Positions 19,657-32,298 of a stretch of 64,000 bases of DNA are shown piece after piece. The position numbers and the translations under genes were made by a program. Each line of letters opens with the position of its first letter. The first letter of the stretch is position 1. This DNA is from Solibacillus faecavium (GTDB taxonomy: Bacteria; Bacillota; Bacilli; Bacillales_A; Planococcaceae): assembly GCF_014836905.1 (NCBI RefSeq), contig NZ_JACSPZ010000001.1:372001-436000 (forward strand), given 5' to 3'. Below the pieces are notes generated by a model, which was not told where the DNA came from, did not search any database, and saw only the letters and a program-made list of their open reading frames with translations.

Positions 19657-19696
19657 ACAAAAAACCGCTTAGAAAATTCTCTAAGCGGTTCTTTTA
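19657..19696. terminator. Bidirectional terminator between rqcH and oppA
   Basis: A perfect 11-bp stem (AACCGCTTAGA/TCTAAGCGGTT) has six A on the left and T-rich sequence on the right. The minus-strand T-run is the stronger one, so it mainly ends the opp operon. Confidence 0.85.
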
Positions 19697-19705
19697 TGCT
19701 AAAGC

Positions 19706-21550
19706 TTATTTAATTGGGTCTTCAGCTGTTACTTCAAGTAAATGTAAATTATCCATTGAATCATTTGCATAGTTAACATTATAGTGTTTTACACGTTTGT
19801 TAACTGGGATAATTTCTGTACGGAAGTACATTGGAACTGTTGATGCTTGCTCGAACATGTACTCTTCCCATTTACGGAATGCATCAGCACGGTAACCTGA
19901 ATCAATCGCCTCTTTAGAGTCGATATCAGCTAATAATGTTTGTAATTCAGGAGTTACGAAACGGCTGTAGTTGAATGCCGAACCTTCACCGTATAAACCA
20001 AGTGGTGATGGGTTTGTACCTGTACCCCAAGCTGCCATGAACATATCAATTTCCGGATCATCCGCTTTTACTTTATCATAGAAGCTGTTGAACTCGATTA
20101 GGCGGCCAGTAGTTAACTGTACATCTAAACCTACATCTTTCCAGTTTTGACGGTAGTACTCTACGATTGCTTCGTCAGTATCTGAACCTGACATACCCGC
20201 TAAACGGATTGCAAATTTCTCACCGTTTTTATCTTCACGGATACCATCGCCATCAACATCTTTATAACCTGCTTCGTCCAATAATGCTTTTGCTTTTTCT
20301 GGATCATAATTGTATCCTTCTAAGCTGTTATCATGGAATGATGCGAATGCTGGTGGAATTAATGATGTTGCACGAGAACGTAAGCCTTGGTAGAAGCGCT
20401 CTCCAACTTGCTCAATATCCATTGCATAAGCAACAGCTTGACGTAATTTAGCGTCGTTCATTTTCGCATTTTCATCCATAATGTTTAAGCCTGCATCACC
20501 TGCAGCCGCATCCCATTTACCAAGTTTGAAACCAATATAAGAGTATGCTAACTCTGGGCGAGCTAATACTGTTAAGTTTTCTAAATCTTTTACACCGTCG
20601 TACTGGTTAGTCGGATAAGATGATGCCATATCATATTGACCAGTACGTAATGCTTCACCGATAGAAGCTGAAGGTACTACTTGTAATACAACTTTATCTA
20701 ATTTCGGTTTACCTTTCCAGTAGTGCTCGTTGGCTACGAATTGAACAGATTCACCGTCGATTAATTTGTCTAATTTGAAAGCACCTAAAGTTACTGGAGC
20801 TTTACGAACTTGTGGTGAAGAAATTAAATCTTTGATTGGTGTTGTTTCTAAGTAATGTTTAGGCGCTGCAGTACTCCATAAACCGTCACCACCAGAGTAG
20901 ATCGCTGGTGAAACTTTTGTCATCGAAATCTCTACAGTTTTGTCATCAATCTTTTTAATCCCTGAAATTGTATCAGCTTTACCAGATTTATATTCCGCAG
21001 CCCCGATAATGTTTTGGAAGTCCGCATCATAACGAATTCCTGTATAATCTGGGTGACCAATAATTTCATATGAATAAATAATGTCATCAGCAGTTAATGG
21101 TGTACCATCAGACCACTTAACATCATGTTGAATTGTAATTGTAACTTTATTGTTATCAGCATCAACGTCTAATTTTGCGATACCTTCGTCAGTAATTAAG
21201 AAGTCACCATCTGTAGCAAAAATTGAGTTTGTCATAAAGTCCATAATGTCAGCGTCATAACCATTTTCATATAATTCAGCTAATAAAACCCCTGAGAATG
21301 GAGAGTCTGTAACTAAAGCGAACTTTAAAGTACCACCTTGAATCGCTTCACCATCGTTTGTTACTTCTTCTGGTAATGTAGGTGATTCAGCAGTAGTAGC
21401 ACCGTCATTTTTATTTTCCTCTGTTGTTGTATCTTCCTTCTTGTCAACTGGTTTTTCAGTTGCTGTTTCTGTATCGTCTCCTCCACAAGCAGCTAATACT
21501 AAAGCAGTAGCAAATACAGAAGAAAGCATAAGACCTTTCTTTTTCATCAT
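19706..21550 (-). CDS. oppA: Oligopeptide ABC transporter substrate-binding lipoprotein
   Basis: A 614-residue family 5 extracellular solute-binding protein. The signal peptide ends in a lipobox (LAAC, lipidated Cys22), followed by an acidic Thr/Glu/Lys linker typical of surface lipoproteins. The mature domain has the family segment VKWSDGTPLTADDIIYSYE. AGGGAGG precedes two adjacent ATG codons and either could be used. It is the last gene of a DFBCA operon, which puts the abundant binding protein far from the promoter. The gene symbol is by family, and the ligand (oligo- or dipeptide, or another) is not determined. Confidence 0.88.
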   Translation of the reverse strand: MMKKKGLMLSSVFATALVLAACGGDDTETATEKPVDKKEDTTTEENKNDGATTAESPTLPEEVTNDGEAIQGGTLKFALVTDSPFSGVLLAELYENGYDADIMDFMTNSIFATDGDFLITDEGIAKLDVDADNNKVTITIQHDVKWSDGTPLTADDIIYSYEIIGHPDYTGIRYDADFQNIIGAAEYKSGKADTISGIKKIDDKTVEISMTKVSPAIYSGGDGLWSTAAPKHYLETTPIKDLISSPQVRKAPVTLGAFKLDKLIDGESVQFVANEHYWKGKPKLDKVVLQVVPSASIGEALRTGQYDMASSYPTNQYDGVKDLENLTVLARPELAYSYIGFKLGKWDAAAGDAGLNIMDENAKMNDAKLRQAVAYAMDIEQVGERFYQGLRSRATSLIPPAFASFHDNSLEGYNYDPEKAKALLDEAGYKDVDGDGIREDKNGEKFAIRLAGMSGSDTDEAIVEYYRQNWKDVGLDVQLTTGRLIEFNSFYDKVKADDPEIDMFMAAWGTGTNPSPLGLYGEGSAFNYSRFVTPELQTLLADIDSKEAIDSGYRADAFRKWEEYMFEQASTVPMYFRTEIIPVNKRVKHYNVNYANDSMDNLHLLEVTAEDPIK

Positions 21551-21570
21551 TTGTTTTTCCTCCCTTTTTT

Positions 21571-22482
21571 TTATCCTAAACGTTGTTTTGCGTCAGCTGC
21601 ACGACGTAGCGCTTGGCCAACGTAATTTATACCAAGCATCAAAATTAAAATTAATAATGACGCGGGTAACCATATCCACCATTTACTCGATAAGATTATC
21701 GGGTTCATAGCATAACTTACTAAAGTACCTAGACTTGGTGTTGACGGTGGTAAACCGAAACCTAAGAACGAAAGACCTGTTTCGATCCCTACGTTGCCTG
21801 CAAAGCTTAATGTCACTTCAACAATTAACAGCGAACTTAAGTTTGGTAGTAAACCTTTAAACATAATCGCGAAATCGCTAGTACCCATTGTTTTAGAGGC
21901 ACTAATGTAATCGCGACGTGCTTCAGATAGTGCTTTTGAGCGCACAAGTCTGGCCGTCGACATCCATTGAAATGCTGCAAGAATTAAAATTAAATCCATT
22001 ATTCCGTATGATGGAATGATTGTTATAACTACAATGACAATCATAAGAGTTGGTAGAGTGATGAAAAAGTCGATAATACGCATGAAGAAGTTATCGATAA
22101 ATCCACCGTAGTACCCCATGATAATCCCTAAAGCAATACCTACAACATTGGCTAGAACCGTAATAGCGATTGCAATTAAAATCGAGTTTTTTGCACCTAT
22201 GATCAGCTGACCGAACATATCTCGACCAGCTTCATCGGCACCAAGAATATAACCTCTTACCCCCGGTTCAGTAAAGCGCTCCAATAATTGAATATTCATG
22301 ATTTTAGCTTGGTCGATTACAATTGCTAATACCATAACTGTAACCATTAATAAAATAACCCCTATTAAAGAGAACATTGCTAATTTATCTTTTTTAAACT
22401 CCCGCAAAATAACTTGAATACCAGTTGGCGGAGAGCTTTGAGATTCTAACTTATCTACAGTCTGTGCATCATTATTTTCCAT
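21571..22482 (-). CDS. oppC: Oligopeptide ABC transporter permease OppC
   Basis: A permease of the DppC/OppC type. A cytoplasmic N-terminus and one helix near residue 40 precede a large loop and the binding-protein-dependent transport domain with about five more helices. The EAA loop (EARRDYISASKTMG) contacts the ATPases. The frame opens at a GTG at 22494, but that codon is part of the ribosome site GAGGTGAT. The ATG at 22482, seven bases later, is the likely start (303 aa). Confidence 0.9.
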   Translation of the reverse strand: MENNDAQTVDKLESQSSPPTGIQVILREFKKDKLAMFSLIGVILLMVTVMVLAIVIDQAKIMNIQLLERFTEPGVRGYILGADEAGRDMFGQLIIGAKNSILIAIAITVLANVVGIALGIIMGYYGGFIDNFFMRIIDFFITLPTLMIVIVVITIIPSYGIMDLILILAAFQWMSTARLVRSKALSEARRDYISASKTMGTSDFAIMFKGLLPNLSSLLIVEVTLSFAGNVGIETGLSFLGFGLPPSTPSLGTLVSYAMNPIILSSKWWIWLPASLLILILMLGINYVGQALRRAADAKQRLG

Positions 22483-22519
22483 GATTAAAATCACCTCTCC
22501 TTAGTCATTATTAATTTGA

Positions 22520-23482
22520 TTAGTCTATGCGAATGCGCGGGTCAACAATACTTAAAATAATGTCGGACAATAGACTACCTAATAATGCTAAGAAGCCAAA
22601 TAACATAACTAGTGCTGTAATAACACTGTAGTCACGACTTAAAATTGAATCGATAAATAATTTACCCATACCTTGATATCCGAATACCGTTTCAATAAAA
22701 ATTGATCCGCTAAGTAATCCGGTAATTGTGAATCCTAAAAATGCTGCGATTGGTAATAGTGAGTTCCGGAAGATATGTCGAGAATATACTTTCTTCATCG
22801 GAATTCCTTTACTGCGCGCTGTTTTCACATAATCCATCGTCTTTGCATCAATAATCTCTGTACGTAAATATTGAATTATCCCTGTTGTCCCTAACAGCGC
22901 ATATGTTATAGCTGGTAACAGCAGGTGGTAGAAACGGCTCCAATAATACTCCCATGTCCCTGCATCGAGAGATATATCTACCGTACCACTTGTTGGAAAC
23001 CACATGAGCCTGTACCCAAATACGTATACGAAAATCAGCGATAATACAAACGTCGGGATAGCATAAGAGATAAAGCTATATAGGACGATAGATTTATCCA
23101 AAAATGACTCTTGATAACGACCTGCAAGCACCCCTAGTGGAATGGCAATTAAATATACTAAAATCACACTTAATAATGAAAGTAATAAAGTATTCATTCC
23201 ACGAGCTCCGATAATATCGGCAACCGGTTTTTTATACGTATAACTTTGTCCAAAGTCACCTTGTGCGGCATTGGCAATCCAGTTATAGTACTGAACATAC
23301 CACGGGTCATAGAATCCGGCTTTAATTCGTAATTCCTCAATTACGTTTGGATCAGTTTCCGGTGTAATTAAGCCTGTAAAAGGATCTCCCGGCATTTGTT
23401 TCGCTAATATAAAAATTAGGAGACTTAAAACAAATAGCTGCGGAATCATTATTAATACACGGCGAACTATCGTTTTCCACAT
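22520..23482 (-). CDS. oppB: Oligopeptide ABC transporter permease OppB
   Basis: A DppB/OppB-type permease with six predicted membrane segments. N-terminal signature MWKTIVRRVLIMIPQLF is followed by the GDPFTG motif and an EAA-type loop (DYVKTARSKGIPMKKV). An ATG at 23503 overlaps the AAGGAGAG ribosome site, so the ATG at 23482 is preferred (320 aa). It starts one base after the oppF stop. Confidence 0.9.
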   Translation of the reverse strand: MWKTIVRRVLIMIPQLFVLSLLIFILAKQMPGDPFTGLITPETDPNVIEELRIKAGFYDPWYVQYYNWIANAAQGDFGQSYTYKKPVADIIGARGMNTLLLSLLSVILVYLIAIPLGVLAGRYQESFLDKSIVLYSFISYAIPTFVLSLIFVYVFGYRLMWFPTSGTVDISLDAGTWEYYWSRFYHLLLPAITYALLGTTGIIQYLRTEIIDAKTMDYVKTARSKGIPMKKVYSRHIFRNSLLPIAAFLGFTITGLLSGSIFIETVFGYQGMGKLFIDSILSRDYSVITALVMLFGFLALLGSLLSDIILSIVDPRIRID

Positions 23483-23483
23483 A

Positions 23484-24431
23484 CTATACACTCTCCTTTT
23501 CATCTGCAGACATGGCCACTTTATGTGTGTCTGAAATCGATTTTAAAGGATATACTTTTCCATCCTCATCATAATATTTATGCTGTTCTTCACGGTATGC
23601 TGCTTCAACTTTTTGACGTTCAAGCTTTCGCTCAATTCTCGTTTCCGGCTCTATATCAGGAATAGCAGAAAGTAGTCGGTTCGTATAGATATGCTTTGGA
23701 TTTGTATATATATCTTCACGCTTTCCTGTCTCTACAAATCTACCTTTATACATAATTGAGATGTTATCACACATATGACGAACTACCCCTAAATCATGCG
23801 AGATGAATAAATAACTTATTCCATATTGCTCTTGAATGTCCTTCATAAAGTTTAAAACTTGTGCTTGAACAGATAAATCAAGTGCTGATACTGGCTCATC
23901 CGCAATAATCATTTTAGGGTTACATGCTACTGCTCGGGCAATCCCTAATCGCTGCTTTTGACCGCCTGAGAATTCATGCGGATATTTTAGTAGAACATCT
24001 TCTGACATCCCTACGATTGCAAGAAGCTCATTAATACGTTTACGTTCTTCTTGCGGTGACAATTTCAAGAAGTTGCGAATTGGTTCTGCTAAAATATCCA
24101 AAACACGCTTTCTTGGATTCATACTGGAGTGTGAATCCTGGAAAATCATTTGAATATCCCGGTTATATGCTGAATCACGTTTACGACGCGCATTTGTTAC
24201 ATCTTCACCTTCATAAATAATGCGTCCTGATGTAATTTTCTCCAACCCAATTATTGCTTTACCAGTCGTTGACTTCCCTGACCCAGATTCTCCTACAAGA
24301 CCGTAAGTTTTTCCACGTTCAAATTCCATTGTTACACCATCTACTGCATAAACATGGTCAACTACTGTGTTAAAAAATCCACCTCGGATAGGATAGTGAA
24401 CTTTTAAATCTTCTACTTGCATAAAACTCAT
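23484..24431 (-). CDS. oppF: Oligopeptide ABC transporter ATP-binding protein OppF
   Basis: A 315-residue ATPase with Walker A GESGSGKSTTGK, ABC signature FSGGQKQRLGIARA, Walker B MIIADEPVSALD and the switch histidine in FISHDLGVVRHMC. It lacks an obvious four-cysteine cluster in the C-terminal oligopeptide/dipeptide domain. It overlaps the oppD stop by four bases and pairs with OppD as the heterodimeric motor. Confidence 0.93.
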   Translation of the reverse strand: MSFMQVEDLKVHYPIRGGFFNTVVDHVYAVDGVTMEFERGKTYGLVGESGSGKSTTGKAIIGLEKITSGRIIYEGEDVTNARRKRDSAYNRDIQMIFQDSHSSMNPRKRVLDILAEPIRNFLKLSPQEERKRINELLAIVGMSEDVLLKYPHEFSGGQKQRLGIARAVACNPKMIIADEPVSALDLSVQAQVLNFMKDIQEQYGISYLFISHDLGVVRHMCDNISIMYKGRFVETGKREDIYTNPKHIYTNRLLSAIPDIEPETRIERKLERQKVEAAYREEQHKYYDEDGKVYPLKSISDTHKVAMSADEKESV

Positions 24432-25444
24432 TGATTTACGCTCCCTTCCTCATCCTCAAAATGGAATTCCTTCCAGCAAGTACAGCGAACAAGATGGCCT
24501 GGAGCAACTTCATGAAGCTCTGGGTTTTCTTCGTGTGCTGATTGCGGAATCCACGGGATACGTGATGAGAAACGACAGCCTTTACGCGGCAGCTTCATAA
24601 GAGAAGGTACCATCCCTTGTATTACTTCCAATTGTTCACTCTCACTATTCGTTTGAGGAATTGATTTCAGTAATGATCTTGTATAAGGGTGCTTTGGATT
24701 TCTAAATAACTCTATAACCGGTGCTTCTTCAATAACTTCACCTGCATACATTACTGCTACACGATCTGCCACTTCAGCAACAACACCCAAGTCATGTGTA
24801 ATTAGAATAATGCCTGATTGAATTTCATCTTGAAGCGATTTTAACAAGTCCAATATTTGAGCTTGAATTGTTACATCCAGTGCTGTTGTCGGTTCGTCAG
24901 CAATTATAATTGCCGGCTTTCCTGATAATGCGATCGCGATCATTACACGTTGACGCATACCACCCGATAATTGGTGAGGAAATTGTTTAGCAACACGCTG
25001 AACGTTTGGAATCCCCACTTGATCCAATAATTCCAATACGCGGCTTTCACGTTCCTGTTTGTTTAATTTAGTATGATAAACTAAACCTTCCTCAATCTGA
25101 TCTCCAATACGCATTAACGGATTCAATGCCGATAGTGGATCTTGGAATATAAATCCAATATCGTTACCTCGCAGTTTGTTAAATTGGTTATCCGTTAAAT
25201 TTACTAGATTTTGATTGTTATAAAGAATTTCACCTTCAACTTTTGTATTATTTGAATTATGTAATCCAACGATTGAAGTTGCTAATGTACTCTTCCCACA
25301 ACCTGATTCTCCTACAATTGCTAAAATCTCATTTTTACGAAGCGTTAATGAAACATTGTCTACAGCTGGGTAGTATGTATCTTTAATACGGAAACTCGTA
25401 CGTAAATTTCGGATTTCTAATAATTCGTTCGTATTAGTAGACAT
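24428..25444 (-). CDS. oppD: Oligopeptide ABC transporter ATP-binding protein OppD
   Basis: A 338-residue ATPase with Walker A GESGCGKSTLA, signature LSGGMRQRVMIAIA, Walker B IIIADEPTTALD and LITHDLGVVAEVA. The C-terminal oligo/dipeptide domain is present (NPKHPYTRSLLKSIPQ, then a late Cys region). It is the first gene of the operon. AAAGGAG lies 10 bases before the ATG. Confidence 0.93.
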   Translation of the reverse strand: MSTNTNELLEIRNLRTSFRIKDTYYPAVDNVSLTLRKNEILAIVGESGCGKSTLATSIVGLHNSNNTKVEGEILYNNQNLVNLTDNQFNKLRGNDIGFIFQDPLSALNPLMRIGDQIEEGLVYHTKLNKQERESRVLELLDQVGIPNVQRVAKQFPHQLSGGMRQRVMIAIALSGKPAIIIADEPTTALDVTIQAQILDLLKSLQDEIQSGIILITHDLGVVAEVADRVAVMYAGEVIEEAPVIELFRNPKHPYTRSLLKSIPQTNSESEQLEVIQGMVPSLMKLPRKGCRFSSRIPWIPQSAHEENPELHEVAPGHLVRCTCWKEFHFEDEEGSVNQ

Positions 25445-26013
25445 TAAATAATCGCTCCTTTCTACATAAACATTCTTTCAACTCAGCTAAGCTCATCCTA
25501 TAATCAAGTACGCTCTAGCGTAATTGCATCTTCACTTGAGAACCGCAGTACATTTTTCCTGGATGTCAGTAGTTCGTACAATACTTTTGAACAATTTTTC
25601 ATCCGCGCACTTAGTCCAATTTCCTGATTGTTGATCCAGCTTTAAATTTTCCCAAACGTGTAATATACCCCTGTTGAAAGAATTAAAACTTTTAAAATAA
25701 TCAGATTTCTTTAAGTGTTAATAATTTGTTGGTTTTTTGTCAAATTTGTTAAGACATAAAATTTTATGTTAATTATTAAACTTTCTAACTATTCTAATTT
25801 AACATTTAAAATTTATCAATAGCAAACTATTCTTTAAAATTAAAATTTTCCATTAATTTTTTATAATAAATTGCGTTTATGACTATATTTATATCTTTTT
25901 TACATAAAACAAACAGAACAAATCAATCAAAAAAGTTTAATATGACAACTATCTATTAAACTTCACTTTTAAAAAAACTGAAAATTTTCATAACTGGATT
26001 ATATAACTATAAT
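25445..26013. other. AT-rich gene-free spacer upstream of opp
   Basis: About 570 bases with no convincing reading frame. The composition is strongly AT-rich from 25680 on. It must hold the opp promoter and any operator. I see no T-box, conserved RNA motif or clear palindromic operator here. Confidence 0.6.
25715..25743 (-). promoter_or_regulatory. Candidate promoter of the opp operon
   Basis: A perfect TTGACA on the minus strand is followed after 17 bases by TAACAC, a weak -10. It lies about 270 bases before oppD. It is the best -35 in the spacer, but the -10 makes the call tentative. Confidence 0.3.
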
Positions 26014-26055
26014 AAAAACGTGTAAAGTAATTTTTTTTTACTTTCACACGTTTTT
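26014..26055 (-). terminator. Terminator of the pyr operon
   Basis: Arms AAAACGTGTAAAGTA and TACTTTCACACGTTTT pair with one bulged base around a run of T, and a T-run follows on the minus strand. It begins 20 bases past the pyrE stop codon. Confidence 0.8.
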
Positions 26056-26074
26056 GAAATTTTATAATATTTTT

Positions 26075-26707
26075 TTATTTTAATTTTCCGTCTTTTAAGT
26101 CTTTATGCCAATTTTTCAAGAATGGAATCTCTGTTTCTTGAATATTTCCTGATTCTTTAGCCGCATCCACTAAAAAGTCAAAATTAGTTAAAGAAGTATA
26201 TTTTACATTTGCCGCTTCAAATGCCTGCTCAGCTTTCGGTAAATTATATGTATATACACAAACAACACCTAAAACTTCACAGCCTGCCGCTCTTAACGCC
26301 TCTACCGCGGTAATTGATGAGCCACCCGTCGAAACGATATCCTCTACTACAACAACCTTTTGACCTTTAGCATATTTCCCTTCAATTTGTTTTCCACGGC
26401 CATGTTCCTTTGCCTTTGAACGTACGTAAACCATCGGCAATTCTAAGATATCTGAAACCCATGCAGCATGTGGAATACCTGCTGTTGCTGTACCTGCTAC
26501 AACATCACAGTCTGCAAAATTTTCTTTAATTAGCGTTGCTAGGCCATTTGCAATTTGTTTACGAATAGTTGGATCGGAAATTGTTAAACGTGTATCACAA
26601 TATATGGGTGATTTAATACCGGAAGCCCATGTAAATAAATCTGTCGGATTCAGTTCAACTGCTCCTACCTTTAACATTGCGTGTGCGATTTCGTTTTGTA
26701 ATGACAT
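26075..26707 (-). CDS. pyrE: Orotate phosphoribosyltransferase
   Basis: A 210-residue type I phosphoribosyltransferase that makes OMP from orotate and PRPP. The PRPP motif is VVVVEDIVSTGGSSITA near residue 115. The frame opens upstream inside pyrF, but GGGAGG before the ATG at 26707 and the family N-terminus MSLQNEIAHAML give the start. It begins one base after the pyrF stop and is the last gene of the operon. Confidence 0.96.
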   Translation of the reverse strand: MSLQNEIAHAMLKVGAVELNPTDLFTWASGIKSPIYCDTRLTISDPTIRKQIANGLATLIKENFADCDVVAGTATAGIPHAAWVSDILELPMVYVRSKAKEHGRGKQIEGKYAKGQKVVVVEDIVSTGGSSITAVEALRAAGCEVLGVVCVYTYNLPKAEQAFEAANVKYTSLTNFDFLVDAAKESGNIQETEIPFLKNWHKDLKDGKLK

Positions 26708-26708
26708 A

Positions 26709-27416
26709 TTATTTTTCCTCCCATAGTTCACAAACTTTTTTATAGGCAATAACAGGATTGTCTGCACCTGTTATTGCACGGCCAACTACGATAAGCGATG
26801 AGCCGTCTTTTTTTGCTCCATCTGGTGTAGCAATTCGTTTTTGATCATGCGCTTCGCCGCCAAGCATACGAATACCTGGGGTCACCCGTAAAAAGTCTTC
26901 GCCGCAAGCTTCACGGATTGCGTGTGCTTCATGAACTGAGCATACTACTCCGTTAAGGCCAGCTTGTTTCGATAACTGAGCATAATGTAAAACCGACTCT
27001 TGAAGCGATAAACCGATTTTTTGTTCATTTTGCATTTGCAGTTCTGTCGTTGATGTTAGTTGGGTCACTGCAATGAGTGCAGCGCGTTTTCCTCCTGCTA
27101 CTGTTCCCGCTTCTAAACCTTCCAAAGCACCTTCCATCATTGCACACCCGCCTGCAGCATGAACATTCACCAAGTCCACACCAAGACGTGCTAAGCCCTT
27201 CATAGCCGATTTGACAGTATTAGGTATGTCGTGAAGCTTTAAATCCAAAAAGATATCATGCCCATCACTTTTTACTTGATGAACGATACGGGGACCTTCC
27301 TGCATATAAAGCTCCATTCCAATCTTAACGAAAAGCTTTTCTTCAAACTGCGCTAAAAAGCCCATTACATCCTTTTCACTCGGAAAATCCAATGCAATAA
27401 TAGGTTTTGTGTTCAT
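26709..27416 (-). CDS. pyrF: Orotidine 5'-phosphate decarboxylase
   Basis: A 235-residue TIM-barrel enzyme that makes UMP from OMP. The catalytic [11 protein letters not shown] motif (alternating Asp/Lys) is intact, with the phosphate-site segment TPGIR. The frame is open upstream into pyrD; the start ATG at 27416 follows GGAG and lies one base after the pyrD stop. Confidence 0.96.
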   Translation of the reverse strand: MNTKPIIALDFPSEKDVMGFLAQFEEKLFVKIGMELYMQEGPRIVHQVKSDGHDIFLDLKLHDIPNTVKSAMKGLARLGVDLVNVHAAGGCAMMEGALEGLEAGTVAGGKRAALIAVTQLTSTTELQMQNEQKIGLSLQESVLHYAQLSKQAGLNGVVCSVHEAHAIREACGEDFLRVTPGIRMLGGEAHDQKRIATPDGAKKDGSSLIVVGRAITGADNPVIAYKKVCELWEEK

Positions 27417-27417
27417 A

Positions 27418-29099
<1,682 letters not shown>

Positions 29100-29100
29100 T

Positions 29101-32100
29101 TTAATGTACTACCTCCGCTTTCGGCATTTCTTCTGCAGTAAATGTCATCGATTCAATAACACGCAACATTGCTTCTGCTGTATCAAGTGATGTTAAACAA
29201 GGTACACCATTTTCCACTGACTCACGGCGAATTCGGAAGCCATCACGTGCCGGTTGTTTACCTTTAGTTAATGTGTTAACAACTAATTGTGCTTCGCCAT
29301 TTTGAATTATATCGATTAACGTTTTCCCTTTACCGCCGATTTTTTCAACGACATCGGTTTTCACACCATTTTCTTCAAATAGCTTCGCTGTACCTTCTGT
29401 CGCTACAATGCGGTAGCCAACTGTTGAAAAGCGTTTAGCTAAAGTAACAGCCTCTTCTTTATCTTTATCCGAAACTGTGAATAGGATTGTACCGTGTGTC
29501 TTAATTTCCATACCTGCCGCTACAAAGCCTTTGTATAATGCCTTTTCGAAAGTTGCATCTTTCCCCATTACTTCACCTGTCGATTTCATTTCAGGTCCTA
29601 AAGTGATATCAACACGACGTAATTTTGCAAACGAGAATACCGGTACTTTCACGAATACGCCTCGTTTTTCAGAAGCTAATCCTGTAGGGTAGCCTTGCTC
29701 GATGATTGTTTGGCCTAGAATTGCTTTTGTAGCAATGTTTGCCATTGGGATATTTGTGATTTTACTTAAGAATGGTACTGTACGAGAAGAACGCGGATTT
29801 ACTTCGATTACGTAAATCTCCCCTTCACTCATGACATACTGGATATTCATTAACCCAACAATCCCCAAACCTTTTGCAAGACGTGTTGTATAGTCTACTA
29901 ATGTTTCTTTCTGTGCATCTGTTAATTTTTGCGGTGGATATACTGAAATGGAGTCACCAGAGTGTACCCCTGCACGCTCAATGTGTTCCATAATGCCTGG
30001 GATCAATACATTTTCTCCATCACAGATTGCATCAACTTCAATTTCCTGACCTGTTAAGTAACGGTCAACTAACACCGGGTGATCTGGAGATGCCTCTACC
30101 GCATGCTCCATATAGTGTGCCAGTTCTTCCATATTGTAGACAATTTCCATTGCACGTCCACCAAGGACATATGAAGGGCGGACTAATACTGGGAAGCCTA
30201 ATTTCTCACCGATTATTAACGCTTCTTCCTTCGATACTGCTGTCTCCCCAGCAGGCTGTGGAATACCAAGTTCCTGTAAGGCTGCTTCAAATTTATTACG
30301 GTTTTCGGCACGGTCAATATCTTCCAATTTCGTACCTAAAATTTTCACACCGTTCGCTTCTAGCTTGTCTGCCAAATTGATTGCTGTTTGACCACCGAAC
30401 TGGACAACAACGCCAATTGGCTGCTCTAAATCGATAATATGCATAACGTCTTCGATTGTCAGTGGCTCAAAGTATAATTTATCTGAAATCGAGAAGTCCG
30501 TTGATACCGTTTCAGGGTTTGAGTTGATAATAATCGCTTCGTAACCTGCTTCTTGAATTGCCCATACCGAGTGAACTGTTGCATAGTCAAACTCTACTCC
30601 TTGACCTATACGAATTGGACCTGAACCAAGTACAACAACAGATGGTTTGTCTGTACGGATTGATTCATTTTCTTCCTCGTATGTACCATAAAAGTACGGT
30701 GTGTTCGACTCGAATTCGGCAGCACAAGTATCTACCATTTTATATACCGGGATGATGCCTTCTTCTTTTCGGAATGCATATACCTCTGACTCTTTCATCT
30801 CCCAAAGCTGGGCAACTTTCTTGTCTGCAAATCCTAAACGCTTCGCTGTTCTTAATACATCTTTATCCATTTTATTTTCGACAAGAGTCGTTTCCATATC
30901 GACAATTTTCTTCAATTTTGTTAAGAAGAATAAGTCAATGGCAGACCATTCATGGATTTTTTCTACTGAAACACCACGGCGGATCGCTTCTCCAATGAAG
31001 AATAAGCGCTCGTCTCCTGCTTTTTTAATACGCTTTTCAATCCATGAATCCGACAAATCTTCAGCGTGTTTCATCTCAAGGTGTACATGACCTGTTTCTA
31101 ATGAACGGACTGCTTTTAATAATGCTTCTTCAAATGTACGACCAAGTGCCATAACTTCACCAGTTGCCTTCATTTGTGTACCTAAGTTACGTTTTGCAGA
31201 CTCGAACTTATCAAATGGCCAACGTGGAATTTTAGCTACAATATAGTCAAGTGCTGGCTCGAAACAAGCGAATGTTGAACCAGTTACAGGGTTTTTGATT
31301 TCATCCAAAGTAAGGCCTACTGCAATTTTAGCTGCAAGTTTCGCAATTGGATAACCTGTCGCTTTAGAAGCTAGTGCAGATGAACGGGATACACGTGGGT
31401 TTACTTCGATAACATAGTATTGGAATGAATATGGGTCTAACGCTAATTGCACGTTACAACCACCTTCAATTTTTAGTGCACGAATAATTTTCAGTGAAAT
31501 ATTACGCAACATTTGATTTTCGCGGTCCGATAATGTTTGTGTCGGTGCTACTACGATTGAATCTCCCGTATGAATACCTACTGGGTCGAAGTTTTCCATA
31601 TTACAAACAACGATTGCATTATCTGCAGCATCACGCATTACTTCATACTCAATTTCTTTAAATCCGGCAATTGACTTTTCAAGTAAACACTGCGTTACTG
31701 GAGAATATTTTAAACCTGATGTTACAATCTCCTGTAAATCCTGGTCATTGTAACAAATTCCCCCACCTGTACCGCCTAGTGTGAATGCTGGACGGACAAT
31801 TACTGGGTATCCAATTTTTGCAACGAAAGCTTTTGCTTCTTCCATGTTGTGGATGATGTCTGATTCTGGAACAGGTGCTCCTAGCTCATACATTAAATTA
31901 CGGAACAAATCACGGTCTTCAGCTTTATGGATGGCATCCAGTTTTGTCCCTAAAATTTCGATTCCCAACTCGTCTAAAATTCCAGACTCATCAAGTTCAA
32001 TCGCCATGTTTAACCCTGTTTGCCCACCTAAAGTTGAAAGGATCGCATCAGGACGCTCTTTACGTAAAATACGAGATACGAATTCTAAAGAAATTGGCTC

Positions 32101-32298
32101 GATATATACTTTATCTGCAATTTCTGTATCCGTCATAATTGTCGCCGGGTTTGAGTTAATTAAAATTACTTTATAGCCCTCTTCTTTTAATGAAAGACAA
32201 GCTTGTGTTCCTGCATAGTCAAATTCTGCTGCTTGTCCGATAACAATTGGACCTGATCCGATTACTAAAATTGTATTTATGTCTGTACGTTTAGGCAT
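29101..32298 (-). CDS. carB: Carbamoyl-phosphate synthase large subunit
   Basis: 1065 residues in two duplicated ATP-grasp halves ([16 protein letters not shown] and [16 protein letters not shown] begin each half) and a C-terminal MGS-like regulatory domain. It makes carbamoyl phosphate from bicarbonate, glutamine-derived ammonia and ATP. Its start overlaps carA by eight bases. Being inside the pyr operon, it is the pyrimidine-specific enzyme (PyrAB). A separate arginine enzyme may exist elsewhere. Confidence 0.97.
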   Translation of the reverse strand: MPKRTDINTILVIGSGPIVIGQAAEFDYAGTQACLSLKEEGYKVILINSNPATIMTDTEIADKVYIEPISLEFVSRILRKERPDAILSTLGGQTGLNMAIELDESGILDELGIEILGTKLDAIHKAEDRDLFRNLMYELGAPVPESDIIHNMEEAKAFVAKIGYPVIVRPAFTLGGTGGGICYNDQDLQEIVTSGLKYSPVTQCLLEKSIAGFKEIEYEVMRDAADNAIVVCNMENFDPVGIHTGDSIVVAPTQTLSDRENQMLRNISLKIIRALKIEGGCNVQLALDPYSFQYYVIEVNPRVSRSSALASKATGYPIAKLAAKIAVGLTLDEIKNPVTGSTFACFEPALDYIVAKIPRWPFDKFESAKRNLGTQMKATGEVMALGRTFEEALLKAVRSLETGHVHLEMKHAEDLSDSWIEKRIKKAGDERLFFIGEAIRRGVSVEKIHEWSAIDLFFLTKLKKIVDMETTLVENKMDKDVLRTAKRLGFADKKVAQLWEMKESEVYAFRKEEGIIPVYKMVDTCAAEFESNTPYFYGTYEEENESIRTDKPSVVVLGSGPIRIGQGVEFDYATVHSVWAIQEAGYEAIIINSNPETVSTDFSISDKLYFEPLTIEDVMHIIDLEQPIGVVVQFGGQTAINLADKLEANGVKILGTKLEDIDRAENRNKFEAALQELGIPQPAGETAVSKEEALIIGEKLGFPVLVRPSYVLGGRAMEIVYNMEELAHYMEHAVEASPDHPVLVDRYLTGQEIEVDAICDGENVLIPGIMEHIERAGVHSGDSISVYPPQKLTDAQKETLVDYTTRLAKGLGIVGLMNIQYVMSEGEIYVIEVNPRSSRTVPFLSKITNIPMANIATKAILGQTIIEQGYPTGLASEKRGVFVKVPVFSFAKLRRVDITLGPEMKSTGEVMGKDATFEKALYKGFVAAGMEIKTHGTILFTVSDKDKEEAVTLAKRFSTVGYRIVATEGTAKLFEENGVKTDVVEKIGGKGKTLIDIIQNGEAQLVVNTLTKGKQPARDGFRIRRESVENGVPCLTSLDTAEAMLRVIESMTFTAEEMPKAEVVH

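Noticed and set aside
25976-25992. CodY-like sequence AAAAAACTGAAAATT upstream of the pyr terminator
   Set aside because: Four mismatches to the CodY box in very AT-rich DNA, and it is more than 500 bases from oppD.
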